Origin: Microbacterium esteraromaticum
GTDB lineage: Bacteria; Actinomycetota; Actinomycetes; Actinomycetales; Microbacteriaceae
Assembly: GCF_900163815.1 (NCBI RefSeq)
Contig: NZ_FUKO01000023.1
Span: forward strand, 1-64,000
DNA length: 64,000 bases
Reading direction: 5' to 3'
Made by a program: the position numbers and the translations under genes. The notes under the pieces were generated by a model. It ran no database searches and had not been told where the DNA came from. It worked only from the letters and a program-made list of their open reading frames with translations. Within the stretch, counting starts at the first letter, position 1, and each line of letters starts with the position of its first letter. Below are positions 33,534-42,455 of the stretch, piece after piece.

Positions 33534-33644
33534 TCAGAAATCTTCGCCCTCGGCCTGCGAGGGGTGCTTGTCGAACCAGTAAGGGCGACCGATGTGCTGA
33601 TGCGCATCGCAGTCGACCAGAACGTTGCTGTCAGTGCGTTCCAT
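33534..33644 (-). CDS. 36-residue small protein with Cys/His-rich centre
   Basis: This short gene starts with ATG at 33644, preceded by AAAGGAG at 5 nt, and ends with TGA at 33534, followed by a perfect 18-bp hairpin. The protein begins MERTDSNVLVDC and continues with DAHQHIGRPYWFDKH before an acidic end. One Cys and three His within 16 residues could bind metal, but this is speculation. The signals at both ends make it a credible free-standing gene. I recognise no family; it has no membrane segment. Confidence 0.6.
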   Translation of the reverse strand: MERTDSNVLVDCDAHQHIGRPYWFDKHPSQAEGEDF

Positions 33645-33828
33645 GGGAGCTCCTTTGCGTCGGTGAACGATGTCATCTTCAGCATCCCTCAGGCATCGCG
33701 GCTTTTACCGTCCGGAGCAAGCGAAAGAATACAAGATCCTTCGTCTTTCTCAATCTTTTGCGACCAAGCGCCGCCAAAGGCCTTCGCCGGGCTGTGGATA
33801 ACTTCCGTGGCAGTCGGCGAGGAATGCG

Positions 33829-33834
33829 TAGCGT
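33829..33834 (+). promoter_or_regulatory. -10 element TAGCGT, leaderless promoter
   Basis: TAGCGT is 7 nt before the ATG at 33842. The region 33645-33828 upstream shows no further gene. Confidence 0.4.
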
Positions 33835-33841
33835 CACCGGC

Positions 33842-35206
33842 ATGGATCAGACGATGGATGCAGAAATCGCACGCTTTCGGTGGCGGACGTGGGCGATCGG
33901 CGGGGGCCTGCTCACGGTCGCAGGGCTGCTCATATTCTCGCCGCTGAGCTGGCTCGCGCCGCTTCTCGCCGTCGCCAGTGCCGTGGTCTTCGCCGTGGGC
34001 ATCGGCCGCGGCGGGAGCGTGGTCGGCACGACGCCGCTGGGACGGGTGGCGCTCATCACCGTTGCTGTGTTGATCGCCTTCGTCGCCCCCGGGCTGGAGC
34101 AGCTGGCCGTCGCGTCGATGTTCCTCAGCTATCGAGGCAACATCCACCCCGAGGTCATCCTCGTTGTTTCGGGAGTGCTGTTGCTTCTCCTGGCCATCAT
34201 CGGCATCGCACTCGCGAGCATCGCGGGAGTGCGCATCGGCCGGGCTGGCGTCGTGCCGCGGCCCTGGGCATGGCTGCCCCTGCCCCTGCTACTGGGTGGT
34301 GTCGTCGCGTCGCTGCTCAAAGCCGCGATCACGAGCGTCTCGGCCCTGTCGTGGATGGCCGCGTTCAGTCAGGAGTACGCAGTGCTGAGCATGGTTCAGA
34401 TCGGTGGCACGGTGATGCTCGGCCTCGTGGCGCTGGGTCTCGGCGCACGCGAGTACTTTCGGGCGCCGGATGCTGCGCCGCGCGTGCCGGCCGAAGCAGC
34501 CCATCCGCACGGTGCGCGCCCCGGCACGCCGCTGATGGCCCGCTCTGAGGTAGCCACGGCTCGTTTTCGCTGGATCGCCTGGGCGATCGGCGGCGCATTG
34601 CTGATCATCTCGGGCCTGCTCCTGCTGCCTCAGCTCGACGACGTCTCTCGAGAGGCGGGGCTGGGCCCTGGCATCCTGTCCGTCGTCGCGGCAGCGGTCT
34701 TCGCCATCGGTCCGACACACGGGGCGAGCATCACACGACGCCGCCCGGCGGGCACTGTCGCCATCCTGGTGTGCGCCGTGCTGCTCGCAGCGGCACCAGC
34801 ACCGATCGAGCGCGCCCTGGGCGATCTGATGTTCGCCGGTCTTTTCGGCACGGACCCGGGCGTCGCCACGATCAAGTCGATCATCATCGGCTTCGTAGCC
34901 GTGGGGCTCCTCACCGCCCTTGTCGCGGCCGTAAGCGTGGGGCGTGCGGGCGTGCTGCCTCGACTCTGGGCGTGGGTGCTGCTGGTGTTCATGTCTGGCA
35001 GTGTTCTGATCGCCGCGGCCAAGATAGTCGCAGTCGGCGCGGGACTTTACATCTGGGACAGTCCGTTCAGCGCTGAATGGTCCGAACTGTTCGGCGACAT
35101 CCAGGTGGCGGGTGCGGTGATCGTCGGCATCGCTGTCGTCGTGTTCTCGGTGGTGGAGAGATCACGGGCGGTCGCTCCGGCATCCGAACCGTCGCTCGTG
35201 CACTGA
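33842..35206 (+). CDS. Membrane protein made of two tandem homologous halves
   Basis: This 454-residue protein has about ten hydrophobic segments. Residues near 6-30 (ARFRWRTWAIGGGLLTVAGL) reappear near 240 (ARFRWIAWAIGGALLIISGL), and the later GRAGVVPRPWAWLPL is matched by GRAGVLPRLWAWVLL, so the gene arose by internal duplication and fusion. No family or active site is recognised. An ATG six codons upstream is possible, but the -10 spacing favours 33842. The stop overlaps the ATG of the serine hydrolase gene (TGATG), so the two are coupled. Confidence 0.78.
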   Translation: MDQTMDAEIARFRWRTWAIGGGLLTVAGLLIFSPLSWLAPLLAVASAVVFAVGIGRGGSVVGTTPLGRVALITVAVLIAFVAPGLEQLAVASMFLSYRGNIHPEVILVVSGVLLLLLAIIGIALASIAGVRIGRAGVVPRPWAWLPLPLLLGGVVASLLKAAITSVSALSWMAAFSQEYAVLSMVQIGGTVMLGLVALGLGAREYFRAPDAAPRVPAEAAHPHGARPGTPLMARSEVATARFRWIAWAIGGALLIISGLLLLPQLDDVSREAGLGPGILSVVAAAVFAIGPTHGASITRRRPAGTVAILVCAVLLAAAPAPIERALGDLMFAGLFGTDPGVATIKSIIIGFVAVGLLTALVAAVSVGRAGVLPRLWAWVLLVFMSGSVLIAAAKIVAVGAGLYIWDSPFSAEWSELFGDIQVAGAVIVGIAVVVFSVVERSRAVAPASEPSLVH

Positions 35207-36063
35207 TGCCGCTGACGGCCGACTGCCCACCATGGGACGATGGCTCGGTGGATACGACGACATTCGCCGCAACGGCAGACTTCCCGCACACAGCCCTGGT
35301 CGGTGTCACCGGCCCCGACGCATCCCTCGCAGTGCAGGGTGATTCGCATTCGGTGATGCCGCTCGCCTCCGTGACGAAGCCGCTCACCGCGTGGGGTGCG
35401 CTGATCGCGATCGAACGCGGCCTGGTCGACCTCGACGGACCAGCGGGACCTTCCGGGGCGACCGTGCTCAACCTGCTCGATCACACCAGCGGCCTGCCCT
35501 TCGAGGGCGACCAGCCGCAGCGCGCGCCCGGTGAGCGCCGCATCTACTCCAATGTCGGGTTCGACGCGCTCGGTGCTCATGTCGCCGAGGCGGTCGGCAT
35601 GACCTTTCCGGAATGGATGGCAAGTGAGGTCACCGGACCATTGGGCATGAGCGAGACGGATGCTACAGGGCGCCCCTCCGCCGGAGCCAGAGCCTCGATC
35701 GGCGACCTGCTGATCTTCGCCCGCGAGGTGCTGCGCCCCACGCTCATTCCCGTAGAGCTGCGCAATCTCGCGCTTGACGTCTCGCAGCCTGGGCTGCGCG
35801 GCGTCGTTCCCGGCTACGGGTCGTTCGACGACAACCAGTGGGGTCTGGGCTTCGAGGTGAGGGGCACGAAGCATCCGCACTGGATGGGCGACTCGCTGCC
35901 CGCGCAGACCGCCGGCCACTTCGGGGCGCTGGGCAGCTTCCTGTTCATCGACCGCTCGCGCGACCTCGCCGCCGCGTTCCTGTCCGGCGTGCCCTTCGGC
36001 GACGACCACAAGCGCATCTGGCCAGCACTCACCGACGAGATCGTCACCCGCTACGGGGACTGA
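35206..36063 (+). CDS. Class C beta-lactamase-like serine hydrolase
   Basis: This 285-residue protein of the beta-lactamase/DD-peptidase clan has Ser55 and Lys58 in ASVTKPL (SxxK) and Tyr114 in IYSNVG (YxN). The third motif appears as GHFGALG, a common variant in esterase-like members. There is no signal peptide, so it is more likely a cytoplasmic esterase or peptidase than a secreted resistance enzyme. The ATG overlaps the stop of the duplicated membrane protein, implying co-expression. Substrate unknown. Confidence 0.82.
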   Translation: MPLTADCPPWDDGSVDTTTFAATADFPHTALVGVTGPDASLAVQGDSHSVMPLASVTKPLTAWGALIAIERGLVDLDGPAGPSGATVLNLLDHTSGLPFEGDQPQRAPGERRIYSNVGFDALGAHVAEAVGMTFPEWMASEVTGPLGMSETDATGRPSAGARASIGDLLIFAREVLRPTLIPVELRNLALDVSQPGLRGVVPGYGSFDDNQWGLGFEVRGTKHPHWMGDSLPAQTAGHFGALGSFLFIDRSRDLAAAFLSGVPFGDDHKRIWPALTDEIVTRYGD

Positions 36064-36109
36064 CCCGCCCCACGCAGCATCCACGCCGGCGCAGCGCGGC
36101 TCACGAGAA

Positions 36110-36173
36110 CAGGCGATCCGGCGGAATCAGGACGTTTCCCCAGGGAATCGTCCTGTTCTCGCCGGATCGCCTG
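36110..36173. repeat. Nested inverted repeat, likely bidirectional terminator
   Basis: CAGGCGATCCGGCG (36110-36123) pairs with 36160-36173. The inner CAGGACG (36128-36134) pairs with CGTCCTG (36149-36155), and TTCCC/GGGAA close the tip. In total about 27 of 31 positions per arm can pair. It lies between the convergent serine hydrolase and alpha-mannosidase genes. Confidence 0.75.
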
Positions 36174-36199
36174 AATTCAGAAGATGCGGATGCCGAGTA

Positions 36200-39100
36200 T
36201 CAGCCGCGCGTGATGCGCACCGTCCGCACCTCGAACGGCTTCAGCACGAGCTCGTCGCCCGTGCGCGCATCGTCGAGGTCATCTTCCAGCAGTGACACCT
36301 CGCGGATGCTGCTGTGCGCGAAGCCCACGTTCAGCACGCCGCGTGCGCGCCGGCCGAGCGCCTCGTACACGCGCACGATCACATCACCCGAACGGTCATC
36401 AGCCAGCTTCACCGACGATACGAGCATGCCGTCGCCGCTCACAGACACCAGCGGCTCGACCTCGTTCGCGCCGCGCACCAGCTTCGCCGGAGCGTTCAGG
36501 CCGATTCCCTCGGTGGTGGCGGTCGCAGCATCCGCTCCGATCACGAGACCCACCGTGATCACGTGACTGCCGTGATCGGTGTCGGGGTCGGGGAACCGCG
36601 GAGCGCGCAGCAGCGACAGCCGGATCGTGGTGGTGACGTCGTCGCCATCGACCTCGCGTGAGGTGTCATAGCCGTAGATCGAGTCGTTGACCAGGGCCGC
36701 GCCGAAGCCGTCGTCTTCCTGCGCGAGCACGAAGCGGTGCATCGAGGTCTCGAACTTCGCCGCCTCCCAGCTGGTGTTCACATGCGTGACCCGGCGCTGG
36801 AAACCGAACTGCGTCTCGGCCAGCGTCTCGCGGGCGAAGAGATCGAGCGGGAAGGCGAGCTTGAGCAGCTTCTCGGTCTCATGCCAATCGATGTCATTGC
36901 GCAGCAGTACCGTCCGCGAACCGGGCCGCAGAGTGATCGTCTGCTCGATCGTCGATTCCGAGAACTCGCGGGTGACGACCACCGTGGCGACGCCGTCGGT
37001 GGCGGATGCCGTGGTCGACGACACCGCGGTGAGGTCTTCGACTCGGTTGCGGTAGTAGCGGTCGATGTCCCAGGCGTCCCACATATTGGGGAAGTCCTGG
37101 TGCAGCTGGAACAGGTTCGCAGGCCGGCCCGCCGGGATCGTCTCGCGCCCGGTCTCGCGGTCGATCGCCGAGGTGATCAAGCCCGCAGCTGACACCGTGA
37201 CCGAGACCGTGCCGTTCTCCAGCAGGAAGCCGTCGTCGAGCTCGGTGACGGCCGCCGGCAGCGGCACGTACGACTCGGTGGGCACCAGCTCCGCACCGAG
37301 CGCGCGCCCTCGACCGGCACCGGCGATCACCGAGGTCGGCGTGAAGCGCAGCAGCTCATCACCCTCGCCGGCCAGCGCCGTGCGCGCAGCATCCGACAGT
37401 GCTTCCGCATCCGTCACCACAGCGGTCAGCATCGCGACCGCTTCGCGATGCACCCACGCGATCGACGTGCCGGGCAGGATGTCGTGGAACTCCTGCAGCA
37501 GCACGACCTGCCACAGCCGGTCGAACTCGTCGTGCGGGTACTCGGCGCCGGTCTGCACAGCTGCGGTCGCCGCCCACAGCTCGGCCTCGATCAGCGCCTG
37601 CTCCGCCCAGCGGTGCAGCGCCTTGGTGGCGTGCTGGCTGGTCAGGGTGCCGCGGTGCAGCTCGAGATACAGCTCGCCGACCCAGACGGCAGGGTCAGTG
37701 AGTTCGGCCTGGGCGTCGTCGAAGAAGGCATCCGGATGCTTCCACTCGACCTTCGCCGAGCCCTCGAGGTCGGCCAGGCGCGCGGCCTTGCCCGTCATCT
37801 CGCGGGTGGTGCCGCCGCCGCCATCTCCCCAGCCGACCGGGGCGATCGACATCGTGCCTACGCGGTTCTCCTTGAACTGGCGGCTGGCCTTGGCGACCTC
37901 CATGCCGGAAAGCTGAGAGTTGTAGGTGTCCATCGAGGGGAAGTGTGTGAACATCCGCGACCCGTCGATCCCCTCCCAGAGGAAGGAGTGGTGCGGGAAG
38001 ACATTGCGCTGGTTCCACGAGATCTTCTGCGTGAAGAACCACTCGAACCCGGCCCGGCGCATCAGTTGCGGCAGTGCGGGGGAGTACCCGAAGCTGTCGG
38101 GCAGCCAGACACCCTTCGAGCGGATGCCGAATTCGCGCTCGAAGAAGCGCTGACCGTGCGAGAACTGGCGCACCAGCGACTCTCCGGTGGGCATGACGGT
38201 GTCGGACTCGACCCACATGCCGCCCAGGGGCAGGAAGCGTCCGTCGGCGACCGCGGCCTTCACTCGCTCCCAGACCTCGGGGCGGTGCTCCTTGATCCAC
38301 GCGTATTGCTGTGCGCTGGACATGCCGTACTTGAATTCGGGCTGCTCATCCAGCAGCGTCGTCATCGACGAGGTGGTGCGGGCGACCTTGCGGATCGTCT
38401 CGCGCACCGGCCACAGCCACGCCGAGTCGATGTGGGCGTGCCCGATCGCCGCGATGCGGTGAGCGCTCGCCTCTGCGGGGGATGCCAGCACATCGGCCAT
38501 CTGCGCGCGCGCGTCTGCGGCGGTCTCGACGATGCGCTGCAGGTCGAGCACGTCGAGCGCGTCATCGAGCGCCTTGAGGATGCGCATGCGGCGCGGTGCT
38601 GTCTCGGGGAGCTCTGCCTGTAGCTCGATGAGCACTTCGAGGTCGAGTGACAGGTCGAAGACGTCCTGCTCGAAGACGGCGAGATCCATATGCCGCACGC
38701 GGTACAGCGGTTCGGGCGAGGAGGTCTGGATGCCACCGTCCTGCGTCGGCAGGAACGGGTGGTAGTCGAGCAGCACCGGGTTCGCTGCGCCCTCGAGGTA
38801 GAACTCGACCGCACCGGCGGGCTCGGCCTCGATCGCCACCCACTGGTTGCGTGGGTTGATGCTCTTCAGGGGAGTGCCATCGGGGCGGTACGCGAGCGCC
38901 TCGCATTGGAAGCCCGGCATGTTGATGTCGAAGCCGAGGTCGATGATCGCTTCGACGCGCTTGCCAGCCCATTCGGCAGGCACCTCGCCGCGCACGCGGA
39001 ACCAGGTCGTGCCCCAGGCCGGACCCCACATGCTGCCGGCTGAGAAGGGCTCGTAGGTCAGGGCGAGGCCGTCGGCGGGGGCGATGGGCTCGCCGGGCAG

Positions 39101-39211
39101 CGCGTGCACGGCGATATCGAGCGGCATCCGCGCGGAATGGATCGCGGGGCGCACCCGCTCTGTGAGAACGCGGTTGACGCGTCCGACGGTGAGCGAGGTC
39201 TCTTCGTGCAC
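36200..39211 (-). CDS. GH38 alpha-mannosidase
   Basis: This 1003-residue cytoplasmic glycosidase removes alpha-mannose residues. The zinc-binding start of the catalytic domain is HAHIDSAWLWPVRET near residue 267, and the nucleophile Asp337 lies in WVESDTVMPTGES. A long beta-sandwich C-terminal part follows, as in bacterial GH38 enzymes of about 1000 residues. No signal peptide is present. The start is GTG with GGAG about 8 nt upstream. It lies 23 nt behind a GH5-like gene in the same direction, indicating joint breakdown of mannose-containing glycans. Confidence 0.94.
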   Translation of the reverse strand: MHEETSLTVGRVNRVLTERVRPAIHSARMPLDIAVHALPGEPIAPADGLALTYEPFSAGSMWGPAWGTTWFRVRGEVPAEWAGKRVEAIIDLGFDINMPGFQCEALAYRPDGTPLKSINPRNQWVAIEAEPAGAVEFYLEGAANPVLLDYHPFLPTQDGGIQTSSPEPLYRVRHMDLAVFEQDVFDLSLDLEVLIELQAELPETAPRRMRILKALDDALDVLDLQRIVETAADARAQMADVLASPAEASAHRIAAIGHAHIDSAWLWPVRETIRKVARTTSSMTTLLDEQPEFKYGMSSAQQYAWIKEHRPEVWERVKAAVADGRFLPLGGMWVESDTVMPTGESLVRQFSHGQRFFEREFGIRSKGVWLPDSFGYSPALPQLMRRAGFEWFFTQKISWNQRNVFPHHSFLWEGIDGSRMFTHFPSMDTYNSQLSGMEVAKASRQFKENRVGTMSIAPVGWGDGGGGTTREMTGKAARLADLEGSAKVEWKHPDAFFDDAQAELTDPAVWVGELYLELHRGTLTSQHATKALHRWAEQALIEAELWAATAAVQTGAEYPHDEFDRLWQVVLLQEFHDILPGTSIAWVHREAVAMLTAVVTDAEALSDAARTALAGEGDELLRFTPTSVIAGAGRGRALGAELVPTESYVPLPAAVTELDDGFLLENGTVSVTVSAAGLITSAIDRETGRETIPAGRPANLFQLHQDFPNMWDAWDIDRYYRNRVEDLTAVSSTTASATDGVATVVVTREFSESTIEQTITLRPGSRTVLLRNDIDWHETEKLLKLAFPLDLFARETLAETQFGFQRRVTHVNTSWEAAKFETSMHRFVLAQEDDGFGAALVNDSIYGYDTSREVDGDDVTTTIRLSLLRAPRFPDPDTDHGSHVITVGLVIGADAATATTEGIGLNAPAKLVRGANEVEPLVSVSGDGMLVSSVKLADDRSGDVIVRVYEALGRRARGVLNVGFAHSSIREVSLLEDDLDDARTGDELVLKPFEVRTVRITRG

Positions 39212-39234
39212 AGCAGGGCTCCTTGCGCGGGAGG

Positions 39235-40530
39235 TCAGACGACGGTGTTGTTCGACGAGTAGACGCCGACACCGGTGGAGAGGTCGGGCCGGACGAGGTC
39301 GCTGATGCCGCGGGTGGTCAGCCGGTCAGCATCCGCCGCGTCCGTCGAGGTCACGAACGTGGGATCGGCGCCGTCTGCGCACGCATCCACCCAGGCCTGG
39401 AAGACCGCCCCACCCGGGCTCAGCGCGGCGCGGCTGAGAGGCACATCGACGTCATCGACGTCGATGACGATGCCCAGCGAGCGCGCCGGCACCGCACGGC
39501 GCTCACGCAGCTCTGGGATGATCTCGGCGAACCGCTGTCCGATCGCCTTCGTTGTGCCATCGTTGTCGATCAGACCGAGGGAGTACTCGAGTTCGGGGTA
39601 GTCGGCGAGCGACCGGCTGACATCATGCGAGCACCACCAGGTGACGCCCCACAGATTGGCGGTGCGGGCGGCAGAGCGCACGGTCGCCTCGAGGAAGCCG
39701 GGCATCTCGTCTGGCGTCAGACAATTCGACGGCGCGCCCACCTCCTGCAGCCAGATCGGTCGATTCGCATCGGTCTGAAATGCGCGCGAGAGCTCGATCA
39801 TGTACTCGGCGTGCCGGTCGGATGCCACCGAACGCCCGCCGTAGCGCTGGGCGGTGCCGTTGAAGATCCACGAGTGGATCGTCGTCATCGCGCCCAGGCG
39901 CGATGCGAGCGCCGGGGTGAACCCGTGCCCGTCCATGTACCAGGCGGCGTCGTATTCGCTGTGCAGGTGGTCGAGGCCCGGCGCCGAACGGTCGGCGGCA
40001 TCGAGCAGCGTGGTGATCCAGTTGGCCGCCTCGGCTTCGGTCACCGGCCACGGCGACGGGTGCGTCTCAGCCGAGAACTGATTGGTCTCGTTGCCGAGCG
40101 TGAAGCCGAGGAAGTTGTCCGCCCCGCGCAGCGACTCGCCCAGCTTCTCAACGAGCGCGACCTGGCCGCTCAGCGCCTCGGGGTGCGTGAACATGTTCTT
40201 GTCGTGCCACGTGAACAGCCACGACGGAATGAAATCGAAGCTCGACAGATGCCCCTGGATGACGTCGACGCTGGCATCCATCCCGAACTCCGCGGCCACA
40301 TCGACGACCGCGCGCACGTCAGCGACCGCCTCAGGACGGATCAGAGTGCGGTTCGGCTGCAGCACCGGCCACAGCGGGAAGATCCGCACGTGGTCGAGAC
40401 CCAGCTCTGCCAGCCCCGCGAAGTCGCGGCGCACGTCGTCGAGGTTGAGGTTGTGCCAGGAGTGCATCCAGTTCTTCGACGGCGTGTAGTTCGCGCCGAA
40501 GCGAAGGGGCCGGTGAGTCGGAGTCTGCAT
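39235..40530 (-). CDS. GH5-like glycoside hydrolase (beta-mannanase-type)
   Basis: This 431-residue TIM-barrel hydrolase has a candidate acid/base glutamate in [13 protein letters not shown] and a nucleophile in [11 protein letters not shown], the arrangement of clan A enzymes such as beta-mannosidases and mannanases. The opening ([16 protein letters not shown]) lacks a signal peptide, so it acts inside the cell on imported oligosaccharides. It is cotranscribed with the alpha-mannosidase 23 nt downstream and begins 7 nt after the HhH-GPD stop, with AGGA as ribosome-binding site. The exact linkage is unknown. Confidence 0.82.
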   Translation of the reverse strand: MQTPTHRPLRFGANYTPSKNWMHSWHNLNLDDVRRDFAGLAELGLDHVRIFPLWPVLQPNRTLIRPEAVADVRAVVDVAAEFGMDASVDVIQGHLSSFDFIPSWLFTWHDKNMFTHPEALSGQVALVEKLGESLRGADNFLGFTLGNETNQFSAETHPSPWPVTEAEAANWITTLLDAADRSAPGLDHLHSEYDAAWYMDGHGFTPALASRLGAMTTIHSWIFNGTAQRYGGRSVASDRHAEYMIELSRAFQTDANRPIWLQEVGAPSNCLTPDEMPGFLEATVRSAARTANLWGVTWWCSHDVSRSLADYPELEYSLGLIDNDGTTKAIGQRFAEIIPELRERRAVPARSLGIVIDVDDVDVPLSRAALSPGGAVFQAWVDACADGADPTFVTSTDAADADRLTTRGISDLVRPDLSTGVGVYSSNNTVV

Positions 40531-40537
40531 CTCAGTC

Positions 40538-41146
40538 CTAACTGTCTGACGTGCTGCTCTTCGCCGCGGCAGCGGCGGCCTTCATTGCCTTCTTGTGCTC
40601 GCGCACTCTCGTCAGAGACTCCGGAGAGACGATGTCGGCGACGCTGCGGTAGGCATCGGCCTCGCCGTAGGGAGCGGAAGCCTCTCGCCATCCCTCGCCC
40701 GTGAAACCGTACTGCTTGCCGAGCAGGGCAAGGAAGATCTTCGCCTTCTGCTCGCCGAATCCGGGCAGCTTCTTCAGCCGCTTCAGCACCTCGGGGCCAT
40801 CCGGGTGGGTCCCTGAGCCGGGCGAAGGGCGCGTCCACAGCCCCGCCGCATCACCATCCCACTCGTCGACGAGGGTCTGGCACAGTGTCTGCACGCGGGT
40901 GGCCATCGATCCGGGAAAACGATGCACCGCCGGTGTCTGGCGGAAAGCTTCGAGGAACGCCTCCGGATCCATCCCGGCGATCGCCTCGGCCTCGACCGAA
41001 CCCGTGCGCTGCGCGATCTTGAGCGGACCCGCGAACGCGGTCTCCATGGGTATCTGCTGGTCGAGGAGCATGCCTAGGAGCAGCGCGAGCGGGTTGTCGG
41101 TGAGCAGCGTGTCGGCGGCGTCGTCTCCGGTGATGTGCAGGGCCAT
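40538..41146 (-). CDS. HhH-GPD-type DNA glycosylase
   Basis: This 202-residue base-excision-repair protein has the helix-hairpin-helix [20 protein letters not shown] near residue 130. The N-terminal helix [22 protein letters not shown] matches the actinobacterial HhH-GPD group. A Pro/Gly-rich insert ([12 protein letters not shown]) in the middle is encoded by a dispersed-repeat sequence. The ATG at 41146 is used because GAGACT lies 6 nt upstream and both features recur in the truncated copy at 42284-42385. It heads the minus-strand run into the two glycosidase genes. Confidence 0.88.
   Translation of the reverse strand: MALHITGDDAADTLLTDNPLALLLGMLLDQQIPMETAFAGPLKIAQRTGSVEAEAIAGMDPEAFLEAFRQTPAVHRFPGSMATRVQTLCQTLVDEWDGDAAGLWTRPSPGSGTHPDGPEVLKRLKKLPGFGEQKAKIFLALLGKQYGFTGEGWREASAPYGEADAYRSVADIVSPESLTRVREHKKAMKAAAAAAKSSTSDS
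40807..40830. repeat. REP-like dispersed repeat inside the HhH-GPD gene
   Basis: This GTCCCTGAGCCGGGCGAAGGGC-type sequence matches 25088-25109 at about 18 of 22 positions. It keeps the reading frame and adds a Pro/Ser/Gly-rich insert to the protein. Confidence 0.55.
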
Positions 41147-41152
41147 GAGGAC

Positions 41153-41158
41153 AGTCTC
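41153..41158 (-). promoter_or_regulatory. -10 element GAGACT, leaderless HhH-GPD promoter
   Basis: GAGACT is 6 nt before the ATG at 41146. The truncated copy at 42385 keeps the same hexamer and spacing. Confidence 0.4.
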
Positions 41159-41199
41159 GCAGGCGTCGGCTACGCGCGGCAGAACGATAAGGTGAGGCG

Positions 41200-42237
41200 A
41201 TGACGATGCGGCGTGAAGCAAACTTCTTCGATTTGCTTCGCGTGGTCGCCGCTGCTGCCGTAGTCGTCGGCCACGCTTGGCCCCTCCTCGGAATCGGCGG
41301 CGTTCCGACCTACGCGGGGATCAGCATCCATCACCTTGGCGTATATGTGTTCTTCACGATCAGCGGTTATCTCCTCGCTCGGAGTTGGTCGCGGGCGCCG
41401 CAACCTCTTCCGTTTTTGACGCGGCGCGTCTTTCGGATCTTTCCCGCGCTTGTGGTGACCGTCGTGCTCACGACCTTCGCCATCGGCCCCGTTGCGACCG
41501 CAATGTCGGCGAAGGACTATTGGGGCAACCCGCAAGCGTGGGGCTACCTACAAGGTGTCGCCCTGATGCCGACTTATGAGCTGCCGGGCGTCTTCCACAG
41601 CAATCCATCGCCGGCGGTCAACGGATCACTGTGGAGTCTCGGCCCCGAGTTCTGCTGCTACCTCGCATTGGTTGCGCTTGGACTATTGACGCATCGCGTG
41701 AGCGCGGTGATGCGCGTAGGGACCGCTGTTGGCCTCGCAGTGGCGATCTTCGCTGTTCCGATCACCGGTACGTTGCGCACAACATTGATCGCGGTCGTCT
41801 TCTTCGCGATCGGCTCCTTGATGGCCGAGTTGCCGGCGAAGTTCCGTATCCCGGCGTGGATGATTCCGATTTTGGTGGTCGTGCCACTGTTCTTCGAGAG
41901 CGCCATCGGTGTGATCGCCACGTGGCTTCTTCTGCCGATCGCGATCGTAACCCTGGGCGGGAAACGCTCTCGATTTGCGACGTGGTTCCACCGGGGTGGT
42001 GATCCGTCGTACGGGATGTACCTCTGGGCGTTCCTGGTTCAACAGATCATCATCGGGCAATTCGGAGTGCTGCCGCTCTGGAGCAACATCGTTGTGGTGC
42101 TCGCTCTGAGCGCGGCGCTCGGGTACTTGTCCTGGCACCTCGTGGAGAAGCATGCGATAGCGACGGGCGCATCGCTCGCGAAGAGAGTGTGGCAATGGCA
42201 GGTGTCTGGGCGCTCTTCTGCGGTTGTTCGCAGCTAG
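41200..42237 (+). CDS. Acyltransferase family 3 membrane protein
   Basis: This 345-residue protein has about ten hydrophobic segments and O-acetylates or O-acylates surface sugars or similar molecules. The family start is readable: FFDLLRVVAAAAVVVGHAWP with the conserved Arg and His, and GPEFCCYLALVAL later. The GC content is visibly lower than that of its neighbours, with codons such as TTG and CGT more frequent. It sits between the intact HhH-GPD gene and a truncated copy of its 5' end, which points to acquisition by recombination. A good ribosome-binding site (AGGTGAGG) precedes the ATG. Confidence 0.9.
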   Translation: MTMRREANFFDLLRVVAAAAVVVGHAWPLLGIGGVPTYAGISIHHLGVYVFFTISGYLLARSWSRAPQPLPFLTRRVFRIFPALVVTVVLTTFAIGPVATAMSAKDYWGNPQAWGYLQGVALMPTYELPGVFHSNPSPAVNGSLWSLGPEFCCYLALVALGLLTHRVSAVMRVGTAVGLAVAIFAVPITGTLRTTLIAVVFFAIGSLMAELPAKFRIPAWMIPILVVVPLFFESAIGVIATWLLLPIAIVTLGGKRSRFATWFHRGGDPSYGMYLWAFLVQQIIIGQFGVLPLWSNIVVVLALSAALGYLSWHLVEKHAIATGASLAKRVWQWQVSGRSSAVVRS

Positions 42238-42283
42238 AAAAGCTCAGCTGTAGAGACTTCTAAGGCTCCAGTCCTGTAGGTGG

Positions 42284-42385
42284 TTAGCCAACATGCTGGT
42301 CCAGCAGCATGCCGACCAGGAGTGCGAGCGGGTTCTCGGTCAGCAGTTCGTCGGCCGCGGGGTCTCCGGTGATGTGAAGGGCCAT
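42284..42385 (-). pseudogene. Truncated 5' fragment of an HhH-GPD glycosylase gene
   Basis: ATG at 42385 opens a 33-codon frame. Its first 31 residues match the start of the intact HhH-GPD protein at 26 positions ([20 protein letters not shown]), then it stops at TAA. The homology extends past the ATG into the promoter. The divergence shows it derives from a different allele, not a fresh copy. Confidence 0.8.
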
Positions 42386-42443
42386 GGGGACAGTCTCGCA
42401 GGCGGGGCCCGGCTCGCGCAGACGGGGCACGATTCAGAACGGG

Positions 42444-42449
42444 TATCTT
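42444..42449 (+). promoter_or_regulatory. -10 element TATCTT, leaderless promoter
   Basis: TATCTT is 6 nt before the ATG at 42456. Confidence 0.45.
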
Positions 42450-42455
42450 CGCGTT

